46,773 nt of DNA, from the NCBI RefSeq assembly GCF_023015805.1, contig NZ_JALKBA010000023.1, forward strand, positions 1 to 46,773, in the 5' to 3' direction. Below are positions 9,757 to 18,183 of the stretch, piece after piece. This DNA comes from Cellulophaga sp. F20128 (GTDB lineage: Bacteria > Bacteroidota > Bacteroidia > Flavobacteriales > Flavobacteriaceae). The notes beneath the pieces are model-generated. The model saw only the letters and a program-made list of their open reading frames with translations, ran no database searches and was not told the DNA's origin. The stretch's first letter is position 1. Every line of letters begins with the position of its first letter. The translations under genes and the position numbers were made by a program.

Positions 9757-9764
9757 CAAATATA
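9757..9764 (-). promoter_or_regulatory. TAnnTTTG -7 element, rpsO
   Basis: Reads TATATTTG on the minus strand, an exact match, 53 nt before the rpsO start. No clean -33 TTG is visible upstream. Confidence 0.6.
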
Positions 9765-9773
9765 CGATTATTT

Positions 9774-10637
9774 TTATTCCGACCTAACAGCTTTGTTCTG
9801 AATTAAGTCGATATATAGATTAATTTTCTTTTTTAAATCTCTTCGATGCGTAATAAAGTCTAAAAATCCGTGTTCTTTTAAAAATTCTGATGATTGAAAA
9901 CCTTCTGGTAAATCTTTCCCTGTGGTGTCTTTTACAATCCTAGGACCTGCAAAACCGATTAAAGCTCCTGGTTCTGCAATATTGATATCACCTAGCATGG
10001 CATAGGATGCCGTGGTACCACCAGTTGTTGGGTCTGTACATAATGAAATATACGGCAAACCGGCCTCAGCCAATTGTGCTAGTTTTACAGATGTTTTGGC
10101 CAATTGCATTAAAGACAAGGCAGCTTCCATCATGCGGGCACCACCCGATTTAGAAATCATTACAAAAGGAACCTTCTTTTTTATGGCATAATCTATGGCT
10201 CTGGCAATTTTCTCACCTACAACACTCCCCATAGAACCACCAATGAAAGAAAAATCCATACATGCAATTACAACATCATTACCATATGATTTTCCAATGG
10301 CAGTCCTTACTGCGTCATGTAATCCTGTTTTTTTCTCAGCGGCTTTTAAGCGATCAACGTATTTTTTGGTGTCTTCAAATTTTAAAGGATCCTTGGATGA
10401 TAATTTAATATCCAATTCTTTAAATTTATTGCCATCAAAAAGTATCTCAAAATATTCTTTGCTTCCAATTCTTACGTGGTAGTCATCTTCTGGACTAACA
10501 TAGAAATTTTTGGCCAAAACTTCAGATTCAACAATTTTACCTGTTGGAGACTTATACCACAGCCCTTTGGGCGTGTCTTTTTTCTCTTCTGTAGCTGTTT
10601 GTATTCCTTTTTCTGTTCTTTTAAACCAAGCTGACAT
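9774..10637 (-). CDS. accD: Acetyl-CoA carboxylase carboxyltransferase subunit beta, zinc-ribbon cysteines lost
   Basis: The 287-aa subunit works with AccA to transfer the carboxyl group from biotin to acetyl-CoA, giving malonyl-CoA for fatty acid synthesis. The crotonase-like carboxyltransferase core is intact ([63 protein letters not shown]). The N-terminal segment that is a four-cysteine zinc ribbon in E. coli aligns by length ([17 protein letters not shown], then [15 protein letters not shown]) but has none of the four cysteines. I believe this is shared by other flavobacteria. It lies 33 bases behind fbaA and is probably cotranscribed with it. Confidence 0.96.
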   Translation of the reverse strand: MSAWFKRTEKGIQTATEEKKDTPKGLWYKSPTGKIVESEVLAKNFYVSPEDDYHVRIGSKEYFEILFDGNKFKELDIKLSSKDPLKFEDTKKYVDRLKAAEKKTGLHDAVRTAIGKSYGNDVVIACMDFSFIGGSMGSVVGEKIARAIDYAIKKKVPFVMISKSGGARMMEAALSLMQLAKTSVKLAQLAEAGLPYISLCTDPTTGGTTASYAMLGDINIAEPGALIGFAGPRIVKDTTGKDLPEGFQSSEFLKEHGFLDFITHRRDLKKKINLYIDLIQNKAVRSE

Positions 10638-10670
10638 AAAATGATATTAAGTTAATTGGAGACTTCAAGG

Positions 10671-11738
10671 TTATAATGTATTCACATTATTTAAATCCTC
10701 AAAAGCTTTCTTTAAACGATCTATAAACGTTTTTTCTCCTTCACGAAGCCAAACTCTAGGATCATAAAACTTTTTGTTGGGTACGTCTCCACCATCTGGG
10801 TTCCCTATTTGAGATTGTAAGTATGCTTTGTTATCCTGAACATAATCACGTACCCCTGCTAAAAATGCATACTGTAAATCCGTATCGATATTCATTTTAA
10901 TAACACCGTAACTAATTCCTTCACGAATTTCTTCAACTGTAGATCCTGATCCACCATGGAATACAAAATCGATATGATTGTGCTCTACATTGTATTTTTT
11001 AGAAATATATTCTTGTGAATTTAATAAAATCTTTGGAGTTAGTTTTACATTTCCAGGTTTGTATACACCATGTACATTACCAAAGGCTGCAGCGATGGTA
11101 AACTTAGGGCTAACTTTAGAAAGTTCTTCATAGGCATAAGCAACTTCTTCTGGTTGGGTGTATAACTTAGAATCGTCTACATCCGTATTATCAACGCCAT
11201 CTTCCTCACCACCTGTGATACCAAGTTCAATTTCTAGGGTCATCCCCATTTTGCTCATTCTGCTTAAATAGGTCTTACAGATTTCAATATTTTCTTCAAT
11301 AGGCTCTTCAGAAAGATCTATCATGTGTGAACTAAATAAAGATTTCCCAGTAGCTGCAAAATGCTTTTCACTTGCATCTAACAAACCATCGATCCATGGC
11401 AATAATTTTTTAGCACAATGGTCTGTATGTAGTATTACAGTAGCACCATAGGCTTCTGCTAATTCGTGAACGTGTTTTGCGCCAGCGATTGCACCAGCGA
11501 TTGCGGCTTTTTGCCCCTCATTAGATAATCCTTTACCTGCATTAAATTGAGCGCCACCATTTGAAAATTGAATAATTACAGGCGCATTTAAACTTGCTGC
11601 TGTTTCTAAAACACCATTAATGGTATCTGAACCAATTACATTTACAGCAGGTAAGGCAAAACCTTTCTCTTTGGCATAGTTGAAAATTTCCTGTACTTGG
11701 TCGCCTGTTGCAACTCCTGGTTTAATATTGTGACTCAT
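10671..11738 (-). CDS. fbaA: Class II fructose-bisphosphate aldolase
   Basis: The 355-aa enzyme cleaves fructose 1,6-bisphosphate into the two triose phosphates in glycolysis and catalyses the reverse in gluconeogenesis. Class II, zinc-dependent features are visible: VILHTDHCAKKLLPWIDGLL near 103-122 (catalytic Asp and first zinc His), the LEIELGITGGEEDGVDN loop near 167-183, and FVFHGGSGSTVEEI near 258-271 with a second zinc His. Length fits the class IIA group of E. coli FbaA. It is the first gene of the fbaA-accD pair, with a -7 element 35 nt before the start. Confidence 0.97.
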   Translation of the reverse strand: MSHNIKPGVATGDQVQEIFNYAKEKGFALPAVNVIGSDTINGVLETAASLNAPVIIQFSNGGAQFNAGKGLSNEGQKAAIAGAIAGAKHVHELAEAYGATVILHTDHCAKKLLPWIDGLLDASEKHFAATGKSLFSSHMIDLSEEPIEENIEICKTYLSRMSKMGMTLEIELGITGGEEDGVDNTDVDDSKLYTQPEEVAYAYEELSKVSPKFTIAAAFGNVHGVYKPGNVKLTPKILLNSQEYISKKYNVEHNHIDFVFHGGSGSTVEEIREGISYGVIKMNIDTDLQYAFLAGVRDYVQDNKAYLQSQIGNPDGGDVPNKKFYDPRVWLREGEKTFIDRLKKAFEDLNNVNTL

Positions 11739-11773
11739 ATTATTATGTTGGTATAAAATTTAGATTAACGAGA

Positions 11774-11781
11774 CAAAAGTA
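11774..11781 (-). promoter_or_regulatory. TAnnTTTG -7 element, fbaA-accD
   Basis: Reads TACTTTTG on the minus strand, 35 nt before the fbaA start; exact consensus, -33 not obvious. Confidence 0.6.
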
Positions 11782-11796
11782 ATAAAATTATTAGGT

Positions 11797-14361
11797 CTAA
11801 AAAGGATAATTTACGCCAATGTTAATTGTAGCATTATTAAAGTTGTAATCTCTAAACCATCTTTTAGAAACTTCTAGCTCTGGGTTGTATGTTTTAAAAC
11901 CTGTATCTAAACGCAATACAAAGTAGTCAAAATCATACCGAATTCCAAAACCAGTACCTAGTGCAATATCCTTAAGAGAGCTTAAGCCAGTGAAAATGGC
12001 ATCTTCGTTTTCTTCATTGTCGTAGACATTCCAGATATTTCCTGCATCTGCAAAAAAGGCTCCTTTTATACTACCAGCGATTGGAAATCTAAATTCAAGG
12101 TTTACGGCTATTTTTAGATTCGCCTCATTAAAATCATTTAAGGATTTTGTGCTGCCAGGACCTAAATCATAAGCATTCCATGCTCTATTGTCATTAGAGC
12201 CTCCGGCAAAGTAACTTTTGGTAAAAGGGATGCTGTTTGAATTTCCATAGGGGACTGCAATCCCGAAAAAGCCTCTAAATGCGACGACATTCTGTGATGG
12301 AAAACTCCAATGTTTTATATAATCAAAATCTGTTTTTATATATTGAGAAAAGGGAACGCCAAAAACCAAAAGATTTCCGTCTTCATTTTCATTGAAGGTA
12401 ATAACATTAGAGAAAGCAGATAGTAGGTTGCCGGCACTTTCTAACTTTATTTTAAACTGATGAAAGCTATTGTCATTTAGTCCGGTTCTGCTATCCTTCG
12501 TATAAGAATAGTTAGTGGCAAATATTAAGTTGTTTTCTGTCAATCTTTTTTGGCGCTCGTCAATGCTTCTCACTTCTATATAATCATCAGATGTACTTGG
12601 TGCCAATCCTTGATTTAATATTTGTTCTATAAAACCGCTTGTACCTGTCGGTATTATTAATTTGGGGTCTGTAGTATCATCTGGTGCGTTAAAGTATTCA
12701 CTTAAGGTGGGGTCATCTTGATAATTATCTGCAATATCGTCTAGTCTTTTATAAGTGCTTTGGTAAACATTAAAGAACCTACCTGGGTTTATATTTCTAA
12801 TAAATTGAATGTTAATAAGCTCTAAAGCATTTTTTTTGGATTGGGTTGCAGACCAATTGTATCCCAGTATTGTATTAAAATTTTGTTTGTCGAGTCCAAT
12901 GTTTTTTTGAAAATTCGTCCCTATTATCATCCGTGTTTGAGGGAGCATGTAGGGCGGAATAATTTTTTTAGTATTAAAAGGCATCCAAATTCTAGGGACC
13001 GTTAAATTGATGTCGGCACCAACTTCTGAAACAAAATTTTCATTAGAAATTGAGGCGTCACTTAATAAACCTAAGGAGCCTCTTGCAGATAAACTAAGGG
13101 TTTCTGCGCCGCCAAAAACATTTTTAGTAGTTAAGGATGTGCTAAAGGCAGTGCCTATCCTCTGAATATTAGAATGTGTTAATTCTGGATCTATTCTGAG
13201 CTGGTATTTTTTTAATGGAGATAAATAAATTTTTGTATGTAGGGTATGGCCAATACTATCAAAGGTGATGTTAGGATATTTAAATGTATTTAAATTGCTT
13301 ATTTGCCTATAGGTCCTAGACTTGTTTATCTCTCGGTAGATACTGTCTTTTTTTAAGAAAATTGCGTTTGTGAGGGCTCTGGGCTTGTATTTTAACTTGT
13401 CTTTATAGTATATGATGTAATTCTCGTATTCCATACTATTCATTTCGGAAGGATTGTCGCCAAAAAAATAGTCGGTATAAATGCGAATGGTATCAAACTT
13501 GTAAACCTTGTATTCTGTAATTATATTTTCACCTCTTTTTTTAAGGTTTTTTATTTGTAGCTTAATTCTCATATCCTTTGATGAAGGATTAGAAATACTA
13601 TCAATGTCAAAATTAATGGAGCTTTCTTGAAAATTATAAATTCCAGTATTACGGAATAATGCAATTAATCGTTGTCTTTCATTGCTGAAATTAGACCAAT
13701 TGTATTGATCGTTGGTATTTAGTAAAGATTTGTGTTTGTTTAATTCGTAAATAGAGTCTAATGTTTTAGAACTGATGTTTGTGGATAAACTGTCTATCAT
13801 ATAAGGTTCACCTAGTTCTATATTGTATTTTATTTGAGCCCGTTGTTTGCTGTTGGTAGAATCTATGGTATATTGTGATTTGGAATTAAAATACCCTTGG
13901 CTATTGTAATAGGCTTTCAGTAAATTGGTAGATTTTCTCGCTAGTGATGTGTCTATAATCGCTGGCGACTCTCCAATGTTTTTAAGCCAGGTGCTAGCTC
14001 CTTTTACCATAAAGGATTCTCCTAATTGATCTACTTGTTTTTTAGATAGTAGCTTCGTTAGCTTCGCTATTCTTTTAGGTTTTTTATGCAGCCAAGCTTG
14101 GTAGGATGAATCTGGATTTTCTTTGGCTAAATTATACAAGTTTAAGCGCAATGGGTATCCTAAGAGGGTGCTGTTTGGTTTTTGAGAAATAAGACTGTAA
14201 ACATCTTCATTTTTAACTTTTTTGCCGTCTGTAGTTACTACGTTTTTGGTGAGCAAGAGCTCATCATTGTCCACTCTTTTTAGGGCATTACAAGATGTAA
14301 TTGCTATAACTAGCAATATTAAGCTTATTTTTGCAATGTTTTTCGTGTTTAGGAAGCACAT
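11797..14361 (-). CDS. tamL: TamL-like BamA/TamA-family outer-membrane lipoprotein
   Basis: With the start at 14361 the product is 854 aa and begins MCFLNTKNIAKISLILLVIAITSC, a lipoprotein signal whose Cys would be lipidated. This is typical of TamL, the Bacteroidota lipidated member of the Omp85 family. POTRA-like alpha/beta segments occupy the N-terminal half. The C-terminal part is a surface-antigen barrel, with SYFAGGSNDNRAWNAYDLGPGS and FRFPIAGSIKGAFFADAGNIWNV, ending in an aromatic-terminated strand (INIGVNYPF). It probably acts in insertion or assembly of outer-membrane proteins. An upstream start at 14409 would overlap the divergent gene and lie upstream of the -7 element at 14374-14381; 14367 remains an alternative. 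Confidence 0.9.
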   Translation of the reverse strand: MCFLNTKNIAKISLILLVIAITSCNALKRVDNDELLLTKNVVTTDGKKVKNEDVYSLISQKPNSTLLGYPLRLNLYNLAKENPDSSYQAWLHKKPKRIAKLTKLLSKKQVDQLGESFMVKGASTWLKNIGESPAIIDTSLARKSTNLLKAYYNSQGYFNSKSQYTIDSTNSKQRAQIKYNIELGEPYMIDSLSTNISSKTLDSIYELNKHKSLLNTNDQYNWSNFSNERQRLIALFRNTGIYNFQESSINFDIDSISNPSSKDMRIKLQIKNLKKRGENIITEYKVYKFDTIRIYTDYFFGDNPSEMNSMEYENYIIYYKDKLKYKPRALTNAIFLKKDSIYREINKSRTYRQISNLNTFKYPNITFDSIGHTLHTKIYLSPLKKYQLRIDPELTHSNIQRIGTAFSTSLTTKNVFGGAETLSLSARGSLGLLSDASISNENFVSEVGADINLTVPRIWMPFNTKKIIPPYMLPQTRMIIGTNFQKNIGLDKQNFNTILGYNWSATQSKKNALELINIQFIRNINPGRFFNVYQSTYKRLDDIADNYQDDPTLSEYFNAPDDTTDPKLIIPTGTSGFIEQILNQGLAPSTSDDYIEVRSIDERQKRLTENNLIFATNYSYTKDSRTGLNDNSFHQFKIKLESAGNLLSAFSNVITFNENEDGNLLVFGVPFSQYIKTDFDYIKHWSFPSQNVVAFRGFFGIAVPYGNSNSIPFTKSYFAGGSNDNRAWNAYDLGPGSTKSLNDFNEANLKIAVNLEFRFPIAGSIKGAFFADAGNIWNVYDNEENEDAIFTGLSSLKDIALGTGFGIRYDFDYFVLRLDTGFKTYNPELEVSKRWFRDYNFNNATINIGVNYPF

Positions 14362-14373
14362 ATTCATAGAGTT

Positions 14374-14381
14374 CAAAAATA
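14374..14381 (-). promoter_or_regulatory. TAnnTTTG -7 element, tamL
   Basis: Reads TATTTTTG on the minus strand, in the 30-bp gap between the divergent tamL and methyltransferase starts, 12 nt before the preferred tamL ATG. It favours a start at 14361 or 14367 over 14409. No -33 at the usual spacing. Confidence 0.5.
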
Positions 14382-14391
14382 CATTATTTGT

Positions 14392-15141
14392 ATGGTTGGT
14401 AAAAGCCAAATAAAATTTATAAAAAGTTTACAGCAAAAAAAGTACCGAACTGAGCATAAACTGTTCGTTGTAGAAGGTTTTAAGGTGGTTCAAGAGCTGG
14501 TAAATGCTAATGTAAAGGTTTATGGAATATATGTAACGGATGATAAACTCCTGTCTGGGGTCAATTTTTCGGGGGAATTAATATCTGAAACTGATTTAAA
14601 GAAAATGAGTGCCTTAAAAACACCAAATAATATTTTGGCAGTTTTTTATCAGCCTAAGACAACGCTGGATACCATGAATAATGATTGGGTAGTTGCCTTG
14701 GATGATGTTCGCGATCCCGGAAATTTAGGAACTATCATTCGCATGTGCGATTGGTTTGGGATACCAAATCTAGTGTGTTCTGAACAAACTGTAGATTGCT
14801 ATAACCCTAAAACCATACAAGCAACCATGGGTTCTATTGCTAGGGTGAATATTATCTATACCAATTTGCCTAAATTTATAAAAGCAGCAGCCATGCCAAT
14901 TTATGGTGCTTTTATGGATGGTGTAAGTATTTATCAACAAGATTTATCTACTGAAAAAGGTGTTTTAGTTTTAGGAAACGAGGCTAATGGAGTGTCTCGT
15001 GAAGTTGAAAATTTAGTCACTAAAAAAGTAAGCATTCCTCAGTTTGGAAAACAAACTGCCGAGAGTTTAAACGTAGCAACAGCCACAGCTATTTTATTGA
15101 ATGAAATTAGACGAGGTCTAAAAGTGTCTACTCAAAAGTAA
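14392..15141 (+). CDS. TrmH/SpoU-family RNA 2'-O-ribose methyltransferase
   Basis: The 249-aa protein is a SPOUT-class SAM-dependent RNA methyltransferase. An N-terminal substrate-binding domain (VGKSQIKFIKSLQQKKYRTEHKLFVVEG) precedes the three SPOUT motifs: LDDVRDPGNLGTIIRMCDWFGI near residue 102, VLVLGNEANGVSREV near 193, and AESLNVATATAILLNE near 222. It most likely modifies rRNA (RlmB-like), but the target cannot be told from sequence alone. It is divergent from tamL with only 30 bp between them, and its last 14 bases overlap the 3' end of porT on the other strand. Confidence 0.92.
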   Translation: MVGKSQIKFIKSLQQKKYRTEHKLFVVEGFKVVQELVNANVKVYGIYVTDDKLLSGVNFSGELISETDLKKMSALKTPNNILAVFYQPKTTLDTMNNDWVVALDDVRDPGNLGTIIRMCDWFGIPNLVCSEQTVDCYNPKTIQATMGSIARVNIIYTNLPKFIKAAAMPIYGAFMDGVSIYQQDLSTEKGVLVLGNEANGVSREVENLVTKKVSIPQFGKQTAESLNVATATAILLNEIRRGLKVSTQK

Positions 15142-15835
15142 AATTGATAAATATCCCCCTTGTTTTCATCGTGTTAATATTACCTGTCCAAGGACTATTT
15201 GGATCATTGTCGGGTACCAACTCATTATTTATCGCAAAAACACCTCTAATAGAGGGTGAAAACTTAAAGTATTCTAAGTAAAAATCAATTCCAAAACCCA
15301 TTTCATAATAATACGTCTGCTTCTTCATTCTAAAAGTAGCACCACTATTGTCTTCTACACTATCTTCATTACTGCCCAGGTTTAAGGAAGTAGAGGCGCC
15401 GCCTACGATAAAAGGCTTCCAGTTGCCTATTCTCTTGGTGCTTACTTTTAATAACAATGGAAAATTAATGTAGGTAGATTTCACCTCCCTGATGGCGTCG
15501 TTTTCATTGTCGAATCCTCTAAAGCCCACGGTTCTACTCGTGTAATGTAAGCCCGGCTCAAAGCGTAAATCTAAAAACTTATTTAATCGTAATTCTCCTA
15601 TTAATCCCACATTGAAGCCAAGCGATTTATCTACAAGCAGATCCCCTAAATCATCCTTGTATTCAAATTTAAAGTCGTACTGATTAAACCCTAAAAAGTA
15701 CCCCCAATTTAAGAGGTGTAGGTCTTCATTTTCTAAATTCATAATGGGCCTTTCATTAAACTGGGCGTTTAATAGTGAGCCTAAAAAGACAAGGCAAGAA
15801 AAAAGACGTAGTTTTTTTTTCATTAAATGCTTCAT
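15128..15835 (-). CDS. porT: Type IX secretion system protein PorT
   Basis: The 235-aa protein has a signal peptide (KKKLRLFSCLVFLGSLLNAQ) and predicted amphipathic beta strands of a small barrel: GYFLGFNQYDFKFEY, GFNVGLIGELRLNKFLDLRFEPGLHYTSR, YINFPLLLKVS, FIVGGASTSLNLGS and YYEMGFGIDFYLEYFKFSPSIRGVFAI. PorT (SprT in Flavobacterium johnsoniae) is a component needed for the T9SS. Its position just 3 bases behind ubiE is, as I recall, conserved in flavobacteria and supports PorT over a generic outer-membrane beta-barrel protein. The start could also be Met5 (15823). The 3' end overlaps the convergent methyltransferase gene by 14 bases. Confidence 0.87.
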   Translation of the reverse strand: MKHLMKKKLRLFSCLVFLGSLLNAQFNERPIMNLENEDLHLLNWGYFLGFNQYDFKFEYKDDLGDLLVDKSLGFNVGLIGELRLNKFLDLRFEPGLHYTSRTVGFRGFDNENDAIREVKSTYINFPLLLKVSTKRIGNWKPFIVGGASTSLNLGSNEDSVEDNSGATFRMKKQTYYYEMGFGIDFYLEYFKFSPSIRGVFAINNELVPDNDPNSPWTGNINTMKTRGIFINFTFE

Positions 15836-15838
15836 ATT

Positions 15839-16567
15839 TTATTTTGATGCGACATAAATGGAGGCGACCCCAAATGTTTGTGGCTTATTCTCTACTGTAA
15901 TAAACCCATTTTTTTGTAAAATATTGTTGAAGTCTTTACCATAAGGAAAAATAGAAGCAGATTCACATAAATAAGAATAGGCCGTACGGTCTTTTGAAAA
16001 GATTTTTCCTATGGTAGGAAGGATGTATTTTGTATAAAATTTATACCCCTGTTTGAAAGGTGTTTTAGTAGGTACGGATGTTTCTAGAACTACAAAAATA
16101 CCTTTTGGCTTTAATACACGATATATTTCCAGTAGGCCTTTGTCTAAGTTTTCAAAATTACGCACACCAAAGGCAACGGTAATGGCATCAAAAGAGTTGT
16201 CTGAAAAAGGTAAATTTTCACTGTCTCCAATAACGAGATCTATGGTGTTGGTTAACTTTTTCTCTATAATTTTTTGTTTACCAACCTCGAGCATGCCCGG
16301 TGAAATATCTAAACCTGTGATTTTTTTAGCCCCAGTCTTTATCAGGTTAATGGCGAGGTCTCCCGTGCCCGTAGCAATGTCTAAAATGTTTTCTGGTTGT
16401 TCCTTTTTTATCAGATTAACCACTCTTTTACGCCATTTTACATCTATTCCAAAAGAAATTACACGGTTAAGTCCGTCGTAATTTTTAGAAATAGTATCAA
16501 ACATTTGAGTAACCTGTTCTTTCTTTCCTAATTCAGAATTTTTATATGGAGTAACTTTTTCAGCCAT
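15839..16567 (-). CDS. ubiE: Demethylmenaquinone methyltransferase (UbiE/MenG)
   Basis: This 242-aa SAM-dependent methyltransferase catalyses the last step of menaquinone synthesis. It shows [25 protein letters not shown], the SAM motif [15 protein letters not shown], and the UbiE-typical [34 protein letters not shown]. Flavobacteria use menaquinone, so menG is the apt function; the product would feed NQR encoded elsewhere in the window. I choose the start [16 protein letters not shown] at 16567 because a -7 element lies at 16582-16589, which excludes the longer frame opening at 16651. porT follows 3 bases later. Confidence 0.96.
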   Translation of the reverse strand: MAEKVTPYKNSELGKKEQVTQMFDTISKNYDGLNRVISFGIDVKWRKRVVNLIKKEQPENILDIATGTGDLAINLIKTGAKKITGLDISPGMLEVGKQKIIEKKLTNTIDLVIGDSENLPFSDNSFDAITVAFGVRNFENLDKGLLEIYRVLKPKGIFVVLETSVPTKTPFKQGYKFYTKYILPTIGKIFSKDRTAYSYLCESASIFPYGKDFNNILQKNGFITVENKPQTFGVASIYVASK

Positions 16568-16581
16568 TACTATTTTTTTTA

Positions 16582-16589
16582 CAAAGATA
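16582..16589 (-). promoter_or_regulatory. TAnnTTTG -7 element, ubiE-porT
   Basis: Reads TATCTTTG on the minus strand, 14 nt before the ubiE ATG, implying a leader of about ten bases. It supports the downstream start. Confidence 0.6.
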
Positions 16590-16741
16590 GTATAATGGTT
16601 ACATTTTTCAGGAGTTAGGGAATGAAAAGAAAGTGAGTTTTTGGGTGGCAATTAATTTGCCAGGCAGTGCTTTGGGTGTCATAGAAGTTCTGCTATGAGT
16701 AGGGTAAATAGGCTTAAAGTATATTTTATGCCTAAATAATC

Positions 16742-16769
16742 TTGAATTGTATTAAATTGAGTAATTTTG
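16742..16769 (+). promoter_or_regulatory. Full promoter (TTG-N17-TAATTTTG) for trkA-trkH
   Basis: TTG at 16742-16744, 17 bases of spacer, then TAATTTTG at 16762-16769. Both elements and the spacing match the flavobacterial sigma-A promoter. The leader to trkA would be about 60 nt. Confidence 0.72.
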
Positions 16770-16833
16770 CCTATCAAATTTTACGTAACATTCTTTTTAA
16801 TCTCGTAGGTTTGATTGTACTTAGAATGAATAC

Positions 16834-18183
16834 ATGAAGATTATTATAGCAGGTGCTGGGGAGGTTGGATTTCATTTGGCAAAATTATTGTCTTTTGAAT
16901 CTCAAGACATTACCTTAATTGATACCTATAAAGAAAGTTTGGCATATGCCGACAGTCATTTAGATATTAGAGTTCTAAAGGGAGACGCAACTTCTGTCTC
17001 TGTTTTAAAAGATGCGCAAGTAGAAAAGTCCGACTTAGTTATAGGAGTTACTTCTTCAGAAACCACCAATATTACCCTATGTATTTTAGCAAAACAATTG
17101 GGTTGTAAGCGTACAATTGCGCGTATTTCTAATACAGAATTTATTCGCCATAAAGAGGATTTAAATTTTGCGAAATTGGGAGTAGATGAATTGATCTCTC
17201 CAGAGGAGCTAGCGGCAACGGAGATACAGTTATTGCTAAATCAATCTGCCTTTAATGATACCTACGAATTTGAGTCGGGTGCTTTAATTATGATTGGCGT
17301 TTGTTTGCCCAACTCAGCTCCTTTTGTCGGCAAAGTGGTAAAAGAAGCGGCAAGGATTTTTCCTGAACTTCATTTTATGCCCATTGCAATTCAACGCAAA
17401 GGTACCCAATATACGATTATCCCTAGGGGAGATACGGAGTTTATGAAGGGAGACCAAGTTTATTTTATTACAACCAAGGAAGGGGTAAATGAACTTTTAA
17501 AACTTACGGGCAAACATAAGACAGAGATTAAAAATGTCATGATTCATGGGGGCAGTAAATTGGGTTATAAAACAGCACGAGATTTATGCGCCAAGAAATT
17601 CAATGTAAAACTGATAGAGAAGGATAAGGAAGTTGCTATGCAATTGGCAGATGATTTGCCAAATGCGCTAGTTATTAATGCCGATGGAAGAATTGTAGAG
17701 GTGCTAGAAGAAGAGAATTTAGAAGCGATGGATGCATTTATTGCTGTAACTTCTAATTCGGAAACCAATATTATGTCTTGTCTAGTGGCAAAATCTAAAA
17801 ACATTAAGAAGACCATTGCCTTGGTAGAAAATATGGACTATTTTCAGCTTTCGCATACCATAGGGATTGATACCTTAATCAATAAAAAGCTATTAGCAGC
17901 AAATAATATTTTTAAGCATATTAGACGTGGAGAGGTTGTTGCCTTAACCCGTTTGAATAATTTAAATGCAGAAATTTTAGAATTTGTAGTAAAGTCTACT
18001 TCTGCTGTGAATGGAAAAATTATTAAAGAGCTAGACTTTCCAAGATCAGCCACTATAGGAGGCGTTGTTAGAGATGGGGAAGGAGTAATTGCTCTAGGAG
18101 ATTTTGAAATTTTAGAAGGTGATAGAGTGGTGGTATGTTGCTTGCCACAAGCCATTCCTAAAATCGAAAAACTTTTCTTATAA
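16834..18183 (+). CDS. trkA: Trk potassium uptake system, regulatory subunit TrkA
   Basis: The 449-aa cytoplasmic protein gates the TrkH channel in response to nucleotide binding. Two RCK units are visible. The first starts at MKIIIAGAGEVGFHLAKLLS with a Rossmann nucleotide-binding motif, acidic DTYKES after beta-2, and a TrkA-C domain. The second starts near residue 233 (NVMIHGGSKLGYKTARDLC) with its own TrkA-C near 365-449. Length is standard for the two-RCK form. trkH follows immediately: the trkA stop codon and trkH ATG abut with no spacer, suggesting translational coupling. Confidence 0.96.
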   Translation: MKIIIAGAGEVGFHLAKLLSFESQDITLIDTYKESLAYADSHLDIRVLKGDATSVSVLKDAQVEKSDLVIGVTSSETTNITLCILAKQLGCKRTIARISNTEFIRHKEDLNFAKLGVDELISPEELAATEIQLLLNQSAFNDTYEFESGALIMIGVCLPNSAPFVGKVVKEAARIFPELHFMPIAIQRKGTQYTIIPRGDTEFMKGDQVYFITTKEGVNELLKLTGKHKTEIKNVMIHGGSKLGYKTARDLCAKKFNVKLIEKDKEVAMQLADDLPNALVINADGRIVEVLEEENLEAMDAFIAVTSNSETNIMSCLVAKSKNIKKTIALVENMDYFQLSHTIGIDTLINKKLLAANNIFKHIRRGEVVALTRLNNLNAEILEFVVKSTSAVNGKIIKELDFPRSATIGGVVRDGEGVIALGDFEILEGDRVVVCCLPQAIPKIEKLFL

